Positions 8,754 through 17,552 of a stretch of DNA of 64,000 nt are shown here, piece by piece. The translations under genes were made by a program, and so were the position numbers. Position 1 is the first letter of the stretch. Every line of letters starts with the position of its first letter. The notes beneath the pieces are model-generated. The model did not search any database. It saw nothing but the letters and a program-made list of their open reading frames with translations, and was not told the DNA's origin. The stretch spans positions 31,412 through 95,411 of the forward strand of contig PBBL01000058.1 of NCBI GenBank assembly GCA_002716585.1, in the 5' to 3' direction. Source of the DNA: Myxococcales bacterium. GTDB taxonomy: Bacteria > Myxococcota_A > Bradymonadia > Bradymonadales > GCA-2716585.

Positions 8754-9788
8754 TCATCGGAGCGGCTTCCAGTCCTTGCGGGGGAGCTGATCGGAGGAGG
8801 GCGGCTGCTGGTTGCCCAGGATGTAGAGCGCCCGGCGGTTGCGGGGCTCATCGACGTTGTCCGCCGTCTTGACCAGCAGCACAGACTCCCCAAACCCCTG
8901 GTAGAAGATGGGGATCGTGATGCCCCGCTTGCGGAACCAGGAGGCGATGGCGCGGGCGCGCGCCGTAGAGAGGGCGATGTTCGACTGCGCCGCCCCGACC
9001 GTGTCGGTGTAGCCCGCGATGTAGAGGCGGATCTCCAGGTCGGAGCCGTGCTTGGCGAGCTGCTCGCTCAACAGCGCGTAGGTCTCCTCAAGCTTCTGGG
9101 CCTCCGACGCCCCAAACGAGGCCTTGCCCGAGTCGAAGTTGACCTCCTTGTGGGGGATATTGACCGTGAACGGCACCAGCTCCAGCGTCTGCCAGAACCC
9201 CAGCTGGTCGTGGATCTTGACGGCGATCCGCTCGATCGAGGCGTCCGCCCCGCTCCACCCCAGCACCAGATCACCGCCCGGAGCGACCCCGCCCAGCTCG
9301 ACCGACTCGCTGGCGAGGATCGCGCCGCCTTCGCCAAACACCTCGATCTCGCCGAGCTTCACGGGGGCGTTGGCGGTGAGGACGATCTGCTTCTGATCGA
9401 GGCTGGAGCGATCGCGGCGCAGCTTGATCTCAAGCGCCGGGGCGACCGCCGCCTCGAACTCAAAGTTGGCCTCGCCGACCTGGCCGGTGACGGTCTTGAA
9501 GGTCAGCGTGGCGCTGTAGGCGAAGCTGCCCGTGCTCTGAGGCAGCGGCACCTCGATCTCCGCCCCCCGGAGCACGTTCTTGCGCTTGAAGCGGTGGGCC
9601 TTGCCGTCGGAGCGCTTGACGACCAGCTCCACCTGCTCGAGCGACTCCTGAGCCACGATGGTGACCCGGGGCTTCTGCCCCTCCGGGACCTTGGTGGCGA
9701 GCCGGTATTGAACCTGGGCTTCGGCGGCCCAGGACGGGATGAGGAACATCAACGCCAGCAGCGCGGCGCGGAGTGGTGTCTGGAGCAT
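8754..9788 (-). CDS. OmpA-family protein with N-terminal beta domain
   Basis: A 344-aa secreted protein with a signal peptide (residues 1-24, ending AEA). Residues 25-210 are strand-rich and contain no recognised motif. The C-terminal 110 residues form an OmpA-like peptidoglycan-binding domain: NFDSGKASF, the loop GYTDTVGAAQSNIALSTARA, FGES and the closing EPRNRRALYIL. It likely anchors an envelope structure to the cell wall. It lies between the kinase and the thioredoxin-fusion gene, all on the minus strand. Confidence 0.85.
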   Translation of the reverse strand: MLQTPLRAALLALMFLIPSWAAEAQVQYRLATKVPEGQKPRVTIVAQESLEQVELVVKRSDGKAHRFKRKNVLRGAEIEVPLPQSTGSFAYSATLTFKTVTGQVGEANFEFEAAVAPALEIKLRRDRSSLDQKQIVLTANAPVKLGEIEVFGEGGAILASESVELGGVAPGGDLVLGWSGADASIERIAVKIHDQLGFWQTLELVPFTVNIPHKEVNFDSGKASFGASEAQKLEETYALLSEQLAKHGSDLEIRLYIAGYTDTVGAAQSNIALSTARARAIASWFRKRGITIPIFYQGFGESVLLVKTADNVDEPRNRRALYILGNQQPPSSDQLPRKDWKPLR

Positions 9789-9892
9789 GGGTCTTCCTCG
9801 TGCGAATCACCTGAAACGTCGCGGGTACAACGCCCGACGAGGCGAGCTTGTTCGATGACGACGCCCAAGGCAACCCTGGCCGAGCGCTTACC

Positions 9893-12800
9893 TCACGCCG
9901 TCACGAGCCGAAGCGCGATCGCGCGGGGATCCTGAAGCCGCTGCCGGTCCTCATGGCGCAGCGGCAGGCGCGAGTTGGGGCGAGAGACCCCCAACATGGG
10001 CAGCTCGTCGTGGCTGGTGATGTGGAACCCCTCGGGGGTGAAGGTCGCCCACTGCGCCGAGCCCGGCGCCTCCTCCCCGAGGTGGACGCAGCGCGCGAGG
10101 AGCTTGGCGTCCAGGACCCTCCAGAGCGACAGGAACGGCCCGGACGTGGTCAACAGGAGCCGCAGATCCGGCCCGAGCGTCGCGGCGGTGACCGGCCCCG
10201 GGTGGTCGCCGAGGATCCGCAGCGGGCGCTGCTGGGCCAGGTCCCACAGCCGAGCGGTGCGGTCGTCCGAGGAGGAGAGCAGCAGCCGCCCGTCGAGGCC
10301 GTGCACCATGGTCCGGATCGGCCCGGTGTGGCCCTCCAGGCGCGCGACGCAGCGCTTGTGATCGAGGTTCCAGATCACGATGTCGTTGCCTCGGGGCACG
10401 GACAGCAGGCGCCCCGACGGGGTGAAGGCGATGAAGTGGATGGGGCGGCTCTCCGAGGCGTCCTCCCACTCGATCCGGGCCGAGGCCAGATCCCAGAGGC
10501 AGAGGCGCCCGTCGGCGCTGGCGACCGCCAGGAGCTGGTTGTTGGGGGAGAAGGCGATGGCGGTCACCGGGGCGCCCGAGCCGGGGAGGATCTCGGGCTC
10601 GCTGGGCTCGCGGTAGCCGTAGATCCGCACGTCGCCCTGGACGTCGCCGAGCGCGACCATGCGCCGGTCCTCGCTGATCGCGTAGGTGTGGACGTCCCGA
10701 CCTGGCTCGGGCGTGGGGATCGGCAGCGACGCGCGGGTCAGCGGCGTGAGGTTGTTTCGATCGAGCCCCTCAAGCGCCATCAGCCCCTCCCGGGCGCCGC
10801 ACAGGAGCACGCGCCCCGGCTCCGGGGCCTTGTCGAGGCGTCGGACGGTGACGCCGCCGCTCGGCTGGCGCCCCAGGTGGCGGCCAGTCAGCAGATCCCA
10901 GGTGTCGATGTGGCCGCTCGTCGAGAGGGTGAGCGCGCGATCGCCCTTGCGGGTGATGGTGACGTCGAGGAGGTGATCGGGGAACGGGCCGAGCGTCTGG
11001 AGCCGCCCCATGCGCAGGAGATCCCAGACCTGCACCGCGGCGCCGCGCGCGATGCTGGCCAGCGGGACGGCGTCCTCGGTGTAGCTGACGTTGACCGCCT
11101 CACAGCGTGGGACGCGGACCTCGTCGAGGACCGCTCGCGAAGGCGCGTCCACGAGCACGATCGTGCCGGAGTCGTAGGCGACCAGGAGCTGGCGGCTGTC
11201 GGGAGAGAAGGAGAGGCGACGCGGGCGCTCGTCGCTGGGCAGCTCGACGACGCCGAGGCGCTCCTTCGTGACGGGGTCCCACAGCTCCACGAGCCCGCCC
11301 GCGCGGAGCACGGCGAGGAAGGAGCCATCGCGGGAGATGTCCTGGTAGACGACCGACAGCGGGTTGGCGACCTCCGCGGGCCAGTGGGCGGGCGGGCTCG
11401 CCTTGAGCGCCCCCGACAGGCTCCGATCGCTGAAGTGCCACAAGAAGAGCAGCCCCAGCTCGGTCCCGGCGACCAGCGAGCGGCGATCGGGGCTGAAGGC
11501 CAGGCTGCGGATCTGGGTCGGCCCGCCCTGCTCGCCGCCCATGGCGAAGCGCGCGAGGCGCTTGCGCTCGCGCACGTCCCAAAGCTCCAGGTCACCCGCC
11601 GTGGTCGAGAGCACCAACAGCGCGCCGCTCTGATCGAACGTGAGCGCCACGGGGTGCTTCCCCTCGCCCATCTGGAGCGGCCAGGTGTCGTAGCCCTCGA
11701 TGTCGTGAATCCAGAGGCTCCCGTCTCGCCCCCCCACGGCCAGCAGGCCCCCTCCCGGCGAGAAGGCCAGCCTCGCCTGCCCGTCCGGCAGCAGCTCCCC
11801 TTCCAGATCGGTCAGCGACCGCACCATGTTCCCGCTGTGGACGTCCCACAGCCAGACCGCTCCCTCGTCGTCGATCGCGGCGACGAGGAAGCCGCTCCCG
11901 CTGATGGCGGTCGCCAGGATGGGCACCCCATCCTCCTGGGGGATCGGCCACACGTCGGCCTGGGCCTCGCGCTCGGGCGGCTCAGCATGCGCCCAGGCGT
12001 GCGCCGCCCGGGGCCGCTTGAGGCGCCGGAGCCCCTGGAGCAGCTCGCTGGCGTGACCGAAGCGATCGTCGGGCTGGCGCGCCAGGCACGTCAGGATCAA
12101 CCCCGGCAGCCCTTGAGGCAGCTCCCCGATCCCTTCGCGCGACGTCAGCGGGGCGGGCTCGGACTCCAGGTGGTGCCGGATCACCTCCCGCAGGTCGTCC
12201 TCGTCGGAGATCAGGTGGTCGAAGGGGCCTCGCCCGGCGACCATCTCATACAGCAGCACCCCGATGGCGTAGATGTCCACCCGAGGGTCGTCGTCGCTCC
12301 CGTCGGTGAACAGCTCGGGCGCCATGTAGCGCGCCGTGCCGATGAGCTGCTGCTCCTCCTCCGGGTTGGGCTGAGGCTCGCGGCGGTGTCCCTGCGCGAT
12401 GCCAAAGTCGATCAGCTTCAGCTGCTCGTCGCCGAGCAGCGAGCGGGTCAGGATGAGGTTCTCGGGCTTGAGATCCCGGTGCACCAGCCCGGTGGCGTGC
12501 ACGTCTTCGAGCGCCATGACGAGCTGCTCGGCGTAGCTGAGGATCTGCTTGACGGTTAGCGCCTCGCGCTCCAGCACCGACGAGAACGCGACGCCCCGCA
12601 CCAGCTCCATGGCGATGAAGTTGAGGCCGAACGCGTCGTCGTTGCCGTAATGGTAGAGCACCACCCGGTTGGGGTGCGGCGGGAGCGCGCCCAGCGCCTG
12701 CGCCTCGCGGCGAAACCGCTCATCGTGCGCCTCGCGCTCCTCCTGGGAGAGGGAGCTGTCGGTGACGATGAACTTCATCGCCACCTCGCGCTCGATCTCC

Positions 12801-13030
12801 TCCTCGATCGCGCGGTAGACGATCCCCATGCCGCCGCTGCCGATCTGCTCCTGGATCACGTACCGGTTGGCGATCCGCTGCCCGGCCTTCAACGGCGCGG
12901 CGCGTGAGGGCGGCGGCGGCGGTGGACCGGCGGGCGGCGGCGGCGGCCCGGGCGAGCCGCTCCGGGCGTCCTGATAGACCGGGTTGCCGATGATGGTCGC
13001 GTTGCGAGGGTTGGATGGTTCCTTGGTCAT
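9893..13030 (-). CDS. Ser/Thr protein kinase with C-terminal WD40 repeats
   Basis: About 1045 aa. A short Pro-rich leader is followed by a Hanks-type kinase domain: glycine loop IGSGGMG (63-69), Lys86 in VAMKF, HRDLKPEN (184-191), DFG (208-210) and APELF in the activation segment, so it should be active. From about residue 355 to the end there are roughly ten or more WD40-like repeats (DVHSGNMV, LWDLASA, RLWDLAQQ), forming one or two propellers. No transmembrane helix is visible, so this is a cytosolic signalling scaffold. ATG 13030 is preferred over GTG 13060 because GGAGG lies upstream. Confidence 0.93.
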   Translation of the reverse strand: MTKEPSNPRNATIIGNPVYQDARSGSPGPPPPPAGPPPPPPSRAAPLKAGQRIANRYVIQEQIGSGGMGIVYRAIEEEIEREVAMKFIVTDSSLSQEEREAHDERFRREAQALGALPPHPNRVVLYHYGNDDAFGLNFIAMELVRGVAFSSVLEREALTVKQILSYAEQLVMALEDVHATGLVHRDLKPENLILTRSLLGDEQLKLIDFGIAQGHRREPQPNPEEEQQLIGTARYMAPELFTDGSDDDPRVDIYAIGVLLYEMVAGRGPFDHLISDEDDLREVIRHHLESEPAPLTSREGIGELPQGLPGLILTCLARQPDDRFGHASELLQGLRRLKRPRAAHAWAHAEPPEREAQADVWPIPQEDGVPILATAISGSGFLVAAIDDEGAVWLWDVHSGNMVRSLTDLEGELLPDGQARLAFSPGGGLLAVGGRDGSLWIHDIEGYDTWPLQMGEGKHPVALTFDQSGALLVLSTTAGDLELWDVRERKRLARFAMGGEQGGPTQIRSLAFSPDRRSLVAGTELGLLFLWHFSDRSLSGALKASPPAHWPAEVANPLSVVYQDISRDGSFLAVLRAGGLVELWDPVTKERLGVVELPSDERPRRLSFSPDSRQLLVAYDSGTIVLVDAPSRAVLDEVRVPRCEAVNVSYTEDAVPLASIARGAAVQVWDLLRMGRLQTLGPFPDHLLDVTITRKGDRALTLSTSGHIDTWDLLTGRHLGRQPSGGVTVRRLDKAPEPGRVLLCGAREGLMALEGLDRNNLTPLTRASLPIPTPEPGRDVHTYAISEDRRMVALGDVQGDVRIYGYREPSEPEILPGSGAPVTAIAFSPNNQLLAVASADGRLCLWDLASARIEWEDASESRPIHFIAFTPSGRLLSVPRGNDIVIWNLDHKRCVARLEGHTGPIRTMVHGLDGRLLLSSSDDRTARLWDLAQQRPLRILGDHPGPVTAATLGPDLRLLLTTSGPFLSLWRVLDAKLLARCVHLGEEAPGSAQWATFTPEGFHITSHDELPMLGVSRPNSRLPLRHEDRQRLQDPRAIALRLVTA

Positions 13031-13093
13031 GGTCGTCCCGGCCTCCGTGGCCTGGGTCACCTGCGCGAGCGGGCCCCATGACCCGAAGCGGCC

Positions 13094-13798
13094 TCAGTTC
13101 TTGTCGCCTCGGGAGGCGCGCTTCTGCTCTTGCGCGAGGAGGTACTTGATCACGGTGTCGATCTCCTTCTTCTCCTCGCTGATCAGATCCTGAATGGTCT
13201 TCTCCAGGCTCTCCTGGTTCGAGAGGATCCACGCGGTCTTGTCCCTGGCGTCGTCCTTCCACGAGGCGACTCGCCAGATCCCGTCCTCCTCGAGGACGAG
13301 GTGGAACTGGTCGTTGGCCCACGTGACGATGACCGCCTCGGTCTCCTCCTCGTTGAACTCCACCCCTCCCGGGAAGCGGATCCCGCTGCCGACCTCCAGG
13401 CCATCGCTGACCTCGATCGCCTTGTCCTGGTACAGGATCTTGAACAGATCCGCGCCGTCCTTGATGTCGTGCTTCTTGAGCAGCTCCACCCCGGTCTGGC
13501 TCCGCGCCAGCTTCTGGTCCACCTGCGGCAGGAAGCGGACGATCTGCTCCGACATGTCCTGCAGCGTCTTCACGCGGTCATCAAAGACCTGCTTGGTGTC
13601 CTCGCTCAAGAAGCCGTACACCGCGTCGGTGTCCCCGGCGAGCAGCCCTTGCCGAAAGAGCAGGTAGGCGCCGTTGGCCTCCTGGGGCAGCAGCTCGCCC
13701 TGGCAGCCCACCAGCGCGGACACCAGGCACACCATCAAGAGCGTTCGGAGGGCGGCCACCTTGAAGCGGCCCGGTGATTCATTGGGTTGCATACGCAT
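13094..13798 (-). CDS. Lipoprotein of unknown function
   Basis: A 234-aa protein with a lipobox ALVGC (Cys32) after a hydrophobic segment. The mature part is alpha/beta with a helical N-terminal half (GAYLLFRQGLLAGDTDAVYGFLSEDT, given here only as a landmark near residues 43-68), a central strand region and a Lys/Glu-rich amphipathic helix at the end. The pattern suggests an NTF2-like or similar small-domain fold, but no motif proves it. It is 60 bases upstream of the kinase gene on the same strand and may be cotranscribed. Confidence 0.75.
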   Translation of the reverse strand: MRMQPNESPGRFKVAALRTLLMVCLVSALVGCQGELLPQEANGAYLLFRQGLLAGDTDAVYGFLSEDTKQVFDDRVKTLQDMSEQIVRFLPQVDQKLARSQTGVELLKKHDIKDGADLFKILYQDKAIEVSDGLEVGSGIRFPGGVEFNEEETEAVIVTWANDQFHLVLEEDGIWRVASWKDDARDKTAWILSNQESLEKTIQDLISEEKKEIDTVIKYLLAQEQKRASRGDKN

Positions 13799-13888
13799 GG
13801 GGTGTGGATCGAGAGCAATCGTGTGATGTCACCCGGTCAAAAGATACCCTGACCATACGCCAAGACCACCCCACAGCGCAACCTCCCG

Positions 13889-15337
13889 TCACGCGCGGAG
13901 CTGAACCAGGCGGCTCGCCTGGTTGGGCCACCCCGCCGTGGGGAGGTTGAAGATGATGGAGAGGAAGTCGCTGGCCGAGCCCTTCCGCAGCGCCTTGCGG
14001 TGCTGGTAGACCTTGCGCAGCATCCTCAGGTGCCCGGGGGGCAGCCCCCGCACCATGCGCAGCAACCACGCGTGGCGCTCGATCGCCGCGATCTGACGCT
14101 CCGTCACCGGCTCTCGCCGCCACGGCCCCCCGGCGCTGCGCTCGGGCAGCGCGCCGCACTCGTGCAGCGCGACCACCAGCGTCCTCAAGTAGGCCTCGGC
14201 GGGCTCCAGCCCCGTCACCATGCGCTGCGCCAGCGCCAACGCGTCGCGCTTGCTCGCCTTCGCCAACACCGCCCGCGCCGTGCTCTGGGTCGGCTCCGCC
14301 ATCCCCTGGAGCACCGCGTCCTGGGTCAAGCGGTGCTCCGCGAACAGGTCGTTCGGATCGAAGATCACCGCCCGCTCCTTGCCCGGCGCCGCGCGCAGCA
14401 CGCGCCCGACCTCCTGCGTGAAGCGCACCGAGGAGCGCACCGGGCGCCTCAAGCACAGCCACCGCAGCCACGGCAGGTCGATCCCCTCCTGCAACAGCGA
14501 CACGTGCACCAGCGCGCGGATCACGCCCCGCTCCAGCATCATCATCAGCTCCACGTCGCGCCCATCCGGGAGTCGGGAGTGGATCGCCGCCGCCGGGATC
14601 CCCGCGTCGCACATCTTGCGGGCGAACTGCTCCGCGTCCCGAATCGACGACGCCGACACCACCCCCGGACCCTCCGCCGTCTGAAGCATCTCCAGGCACG
14701 CCTCGTCCGTCGTGACCTCCTCCCCCGTCCAGGGCACGATCTCCCAGGGGACGACCACGCCCTCCTCGATCGCCTCCGCCGGGCCGTACCGGTAGATCAG
14801 CCGCTCCCACAGCGACAGCTCCTCGGTTCGGCGCCCGCGCCAGGGCGTCGCCGTGAACCCGATCGAGCGCTCGGGGTGCAGCATGTCGTGCGCCGCCTTG
14901 ATCTGGTTGCACTCCGTGCGGTGCACCTCGTCCGAGATCCACAGCGCGCACCGGCGCCCGCCCCACCCCTTCAGCTCCATGGCCAGCCGCGGCGCCGACG
15001 GCGAACACACCACGATCACCGGGGCGTGGATGTTCTTCGCCCGACCGTAATAGCGGCCCACGTTCGCCAACCCGAGGCGCGCCGCCAGCGCCGCCGCCAG
15101 CTGCTCCACCAGGCGCTGCGTCGGCGTCGTGATGATGACGTGCTCCCCCTCCTCCAGCACCGCCGAGCGCACCAGCTCCGCGATCAGGAAGGTCTTGCCC
15201 GAACCCATCACCGCCTGCACCACGACGGGGCGCTTCGCCCCCAGCTCCGCGATCGCGATCGGCAGGCACGCCGCCTGCCACCGCCTCGGGGGGTGCTCCG
15301 CCCCCTCCCAGTGCTCGCTCACATCACGCCACTTCAT
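13889..15337 (-). CDS. SF2 DNA/RNA helicase, type III restriction (Res)-like
   Basis: A 482-aa helicase. Motif I GSGKT is at residues 45-49, motif II DEVH at 136-139, motif III TATP at 162-165, and motif VI QEVGRVLRA near 315. No nuclease domain is visible; the last 120 residues are helical and unknown. This resembles stand-alone phage-like or restriction-type SF2 helicases. ATG 15337 is chosen because GAGGTG lies six bases upstream; longer in-frame starts at 15361 and 15412 lack one. The promoter region carries a LexA-like 17-mer, so damage-inducible DNA repair is a reasonable guess. It follows the GrpE-like gene. Confidence 0.85.
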   Translation of the reverse strand: MKWRDVSEHWEGAEHPPRRWQAACLPIAIAELGAKRPVVVQAVMGSGKTFLIAELVRSAVLEEGEHVIITTPTQRLVEQLAAALAARLGLANVGRYYGRAKNIHAPVIVVCSPSAPRLAMELKGWGGRRCALWISDEVHRTECNQIKAAHDMLHPERSIGFTATPWRGRRTEELSLWERLIYRYGPAEAIEEGVVVPWEIVPWTGEEVTTDEACLEMLQTAEGPGVVSASSIRDAEQFARKMCDAGIPAAAIHSRLPDGRDVELMMMLERGVIRALVHVSLLQEGIDLPWLRWLCLRRPVRSSVRFTQEVGRVLRAAPGKERAVIFDPNDLFAEHRLTQDAVLQGMAEPTQSTARAVLAKASKRDALALAQRMVTGLEPAEAYLRTLVVALHECGALPERSAGGPWRREPVTERQIAAIERHAWLLRMVRGLPPGHLRMLRKVYQHRKALRKGSASDFLSIIFNLPTAGWPNQASRLVQLRA

Positions 15338-15381
15338 GAACACACCTCGCTCAGGTTCCATGGCCCACCCGGGCCAAAACA

Positions 15382-15398
15382 CCTGAACAAGATAACAG
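15382..15398 (-). promoter_or_regulatory. LexA-box-like 17-mer upstream of the helicase
   Basis: On the minus strand this reads CTGTTATCTTGTTCAGG. From memory, the Myxococcus LexA consensus is CTRHAMRYBYGTTCAGS; the site matches it at 15 of 17 positions. A second, inverted GTTCAG (15426-15431) lies upstream at the end of the GrpE-like gene. It would suit an SOS-type control of the helicase. Confidence 0.45.
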
Positions 15399-15427
15399 AA
15401 CACAAGACGCATGTACAGTGCCCATGT

Positions 15428-16063
15428 TCAGTCTGCTGCGCTCACGACCTCCTGGTGCGGCTCGGGCTGATGCTGAACGTCATCGGGGTCGTCGTCGAGC
15501 GGCTCATCGGCCACACGCTCGCCGCGCCGCACCACGACCTCGGCGGCCTTGAGGAGGCGGTCGTGTAGGGTCCACCCGGCGCGGCCCACCTGCGCGATCT
15601 CCAACGCGCCCTCCTCGGAGCCGCCTGGGAGCATGCCGACGCTCTCGTGGACGCGGGGGTCAAAGGGCTCTCCGGCGGCGGGTCGGATGGGCTGGAGGCC
15701 GCTCTGGGAGAACGCGCTCTCAAGGAGGCGGTGCACGAGCCCCACCCCTTCGCGGTAGGAGCTCAGGTCCCCGTCCGAGGCGAGCGCTCGGGCGAGCGCG
15801 TCCTCCACGGGGAGGAGGCGCTGGGCGAACGCCTCGTTGGCGAACTGCGCCGTGGACTCCGCGTCTCGGACGCGGCGCCTGGCGGTCGCCTCCGCCTCGT
15901 CAAGCCTGCCCTCCACCTCCTCGGCGGAGGCGCGGCTCTCGGAGAGCCGTCGCCCCAGGTCGATGGCCGCGCGTCGGGCCTCGGAGAGCTTCCAGGCGGA
16001 CCAGGCCCACCCCGCCGCGGCTACCGCGGCGACCACCCAGCCGAGGATCGCAGTGTCTGACAT
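15428..16063 (-). CDS. Membrane-anchored GrpE-domain protein
   Basis: A 211-aa protein with an N-terminal transmembrane helix (about residues 5-23, AILGWVVAAVAAAGWAW), a long coiled coil (30-95), and a GrpE-like head: LLPVEDALARAL, GVGLVHRLLESAFSQSGL, FDPRVHESVGMLPG and a closing strand with RAGWTLHDRLLKAAEV. These are the signature segments of the DnaK nucleotide-exchange factor GrpE (PF01025). Canonical GrpE is soluble, so the anchor is unusual and suggests a specialised exchange factor working on an Hsp70 at the membrane. It is divergent from the KAP NTPase across a 105-bp region holding a palindrome. Confidence 0.8.
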   Translation of the reverse strand: MSDTAILGWVVAAVAAAGWAWSAWKLSEARRAAIDLGRRLSESRASAEEVEGRLDEAEATARRRVRDAESTAQFANEAFAQRLLPVEDALARALASDGDLSSYREGVGLVHRLLESAFSQSGLQPIRPAAGEPFDPRVHESVGMLPGGSEEGALEIAQVGRAGWTLHDRLLKAAEVVVRRGERVADEPLDDDPDDVQHQPEPHQEVVSAAD

Positions 16064-16100
16064 GTGTGCCCCCAGTTCTTCTGGCGTCTTGCAGCCACAA

Positions 16101-16125
16101 CCGGGTTCGTATACACCGAACCCGG
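16101..16125. promoter_or_regulatory. Palindromic operator candidate between divergent genes
   Basis: Perfect 9-bp arms CCGGGTTCG and CGAACCCGG flank TATACAC, in the middle of the 105-bp divergent region. TATACA on the plus strand and TATACG on the minus strand could serve as -10 elements inside the palindrome, so a bound regulator would control both directions. Confidence 0.55.
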
Positions 16126-16168
16126 CCTCATGGACCGTTGCCATGGGCATGCCTGAAGGGAGGAGGAG

Positions 16169-17542
16169 ATGTCCAGCCCCACACAACCCAGGTTCCTCAT
16201 TGACCTGGAGGTCCAGGACCTGAACACCGTGGACCACACGTCGTTGGCCCACAGCATCCGTCGCGGGATCGAGTTGGCGCCGCCGCCGTTCCGGATCGCG
16301 CTGTTTGGCCCCTGGGGCAGCGGCAAGTCCACGATCCTGCACATGCTCCAGGAGCAGCTTCAGGAGTCCGAGGGCGACGACACCCACGACGGCCCCTACC
16401 TCAAGACGGTGTGGTTCAACCCCTGGGAGCATGAGTCCAACACCAACCTGATGCAGAGCCTCGTCGCCCTGCTGACCGCCGAGATCCCCGACGGGCTGCG
16501 GTACAGCCGCAAGGGCTCGCGGGTCATCCACCGGGTGACCCGCGCGGGCGACTGGATCGGGCAGCGCTGGGAGGAGCGCTCCATCGTCGTGAGCGACGCC
16601 CGCGCCCTCCCGCGCTCCTCGGAGCTGCTCAACCCCGAGCAGGACGACGACATCGCTCAGGTGTCGGCCATGCGTGAGGCGTTTCGGCGCTTCGTCGACT
16701 TCACGCTGGTGCACGGCCCCAAGCACCAGACCAAGCGCCTCGTCGTGTTCATCGACGACCTCGACAAGTGCCGCCCGATCAACGTCCTCAACCTGCTCGA
16801 AGGGCTCAAGCTGGCGTTCGCGCGGCAGACCAACATCGTGCTCGTCTTCGCGCTGGACCGCGAGGTCCTCTGCAACGCCGTTGAGCTGAAGTATGGGCGC
16901 CGCACCAACTTCGACGCCGACAAGTACATCGAGAAGATCTTCGAGTTCAACTACGACGTCCCCTCCATCGCCATACGCCACGTCAAGCCCCTGATCCGCG
17001 AGCTGTACGACCGCGCCCGGCTGAGCGAGCTGGCGGGCACCGCCCAGCAGGCCAACCTCGACATGGAGGCGATCGGCGAGGTCCTGGGGCAACCGGGGAT
17101 CGACCTGAACCCGAGGAAGATCAAGAGGATATTCAACAAGTTCATCTGGTTCTTCGCATCCCGGGGCGCCCTGGAGGAGAACGCCGAGGAGCGACCGGAG
17201 CCCGACCCCGACCCGGAGATGGAGGCCACCGTCTACTGGCTGACGTGGCTGCTGACCGGGGAGTGCTGGCGCGAGTTCCGCAAGATGACGAACCGCCACG
17301 GCGAAGCGGCGCTCGCGGAGCTGTGCAACCGGGTGACGGGCAACCCGATCTACCCACACTCCAACCAGCAGGTCCGCCAGGAGTTCGACGCGTTGCCAGG
17401 CAGCGAGAGCCTGTTGGAGTACTACCGCGGGATCTTCAACGTCAGCCGCGGGGCACACCTGCCCCAGATCCAGGAGCTGATGAAGACCCGCGTCACGGAG
17501 CTGGCCCGGATCGACCGGATCTTGAGGCTCCACGGAATTTGA
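16169..17542 (+). CDS. KAP-family P-loop NTPase
   Basis: A 457-aa STAND-related NTPase. Walker A FGPWGSGKST is at residues 46-55 and Walker B VVFIDDLDKCRP near 192-203, both in the exact form seen in KAP (Kidins220/ARMS and PifA) NTPases, with the conserved WFNPWEHE segment between them. Unlike many KAP proteins, no transmembrane helices are inserted. The family is linked to membrane-associated signalling and, in some bacteria, to phage exclusion (PifA of plasmid F). GGAGGAGG precedes the start. The next gene follows after 10 bases. Confidence 0.88.
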   Translation: MSSPTQPRFLIDLEVQDLNTVDHTSLAHSIRRGIELAPPPFRIALFGPWGSGKSTILHMLQEQLQESEGDDTHDGPYLKTVWFNPWEHESNTNLMQSLVALLTAEIPDGLRYSRKGSRVIHRVTRAGDWIGQRWEERSIVVSDARALPRSSELLNPEQDDDIAQVSAMREAFRRFVDFTLVHGPKHQTKRLVVFIDDLDKCRPINVLNLLEGLKLAFARQTNIVLVFALDREVLCNAVELKYGRRTNFDADKYIEKIFEFNYDVPSIAIRHVKPLIRELYDRARLSELAGTAQQANLDMEAIGEVLGQPGIDLNPRKIKRIFNKFIWFFASRGALEENAEERPEPDPDPEMEATVYWLTWLLTGECWREFRKMTNRHGEAALAELCNRVTGNPIYPHSNQQVRQEFDALPGSESLLEYYRGIFNVSRGAHLPQIQELMKTRVTELARIDRILRLHGI

Positions 17543-17552
17543 GCGCGCGCCG

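Noticed and set aside
9848..12559. A 903-codon plus-strand open frame opposite the kinase-WD40 gene
   Set aside because: It is low-complexity Arg/Ala/Pro-rich sequence mirroring the WD40 repeats. The kinase frame has all catalytic motifs. Long antisense frames are expected at this GC content.
13889..17542. Prophage or integrative element
   Set aside because: No integrase, structural phage genes, tRNA-type attachment site or flanking direct repeat; base composition does not visibly change.
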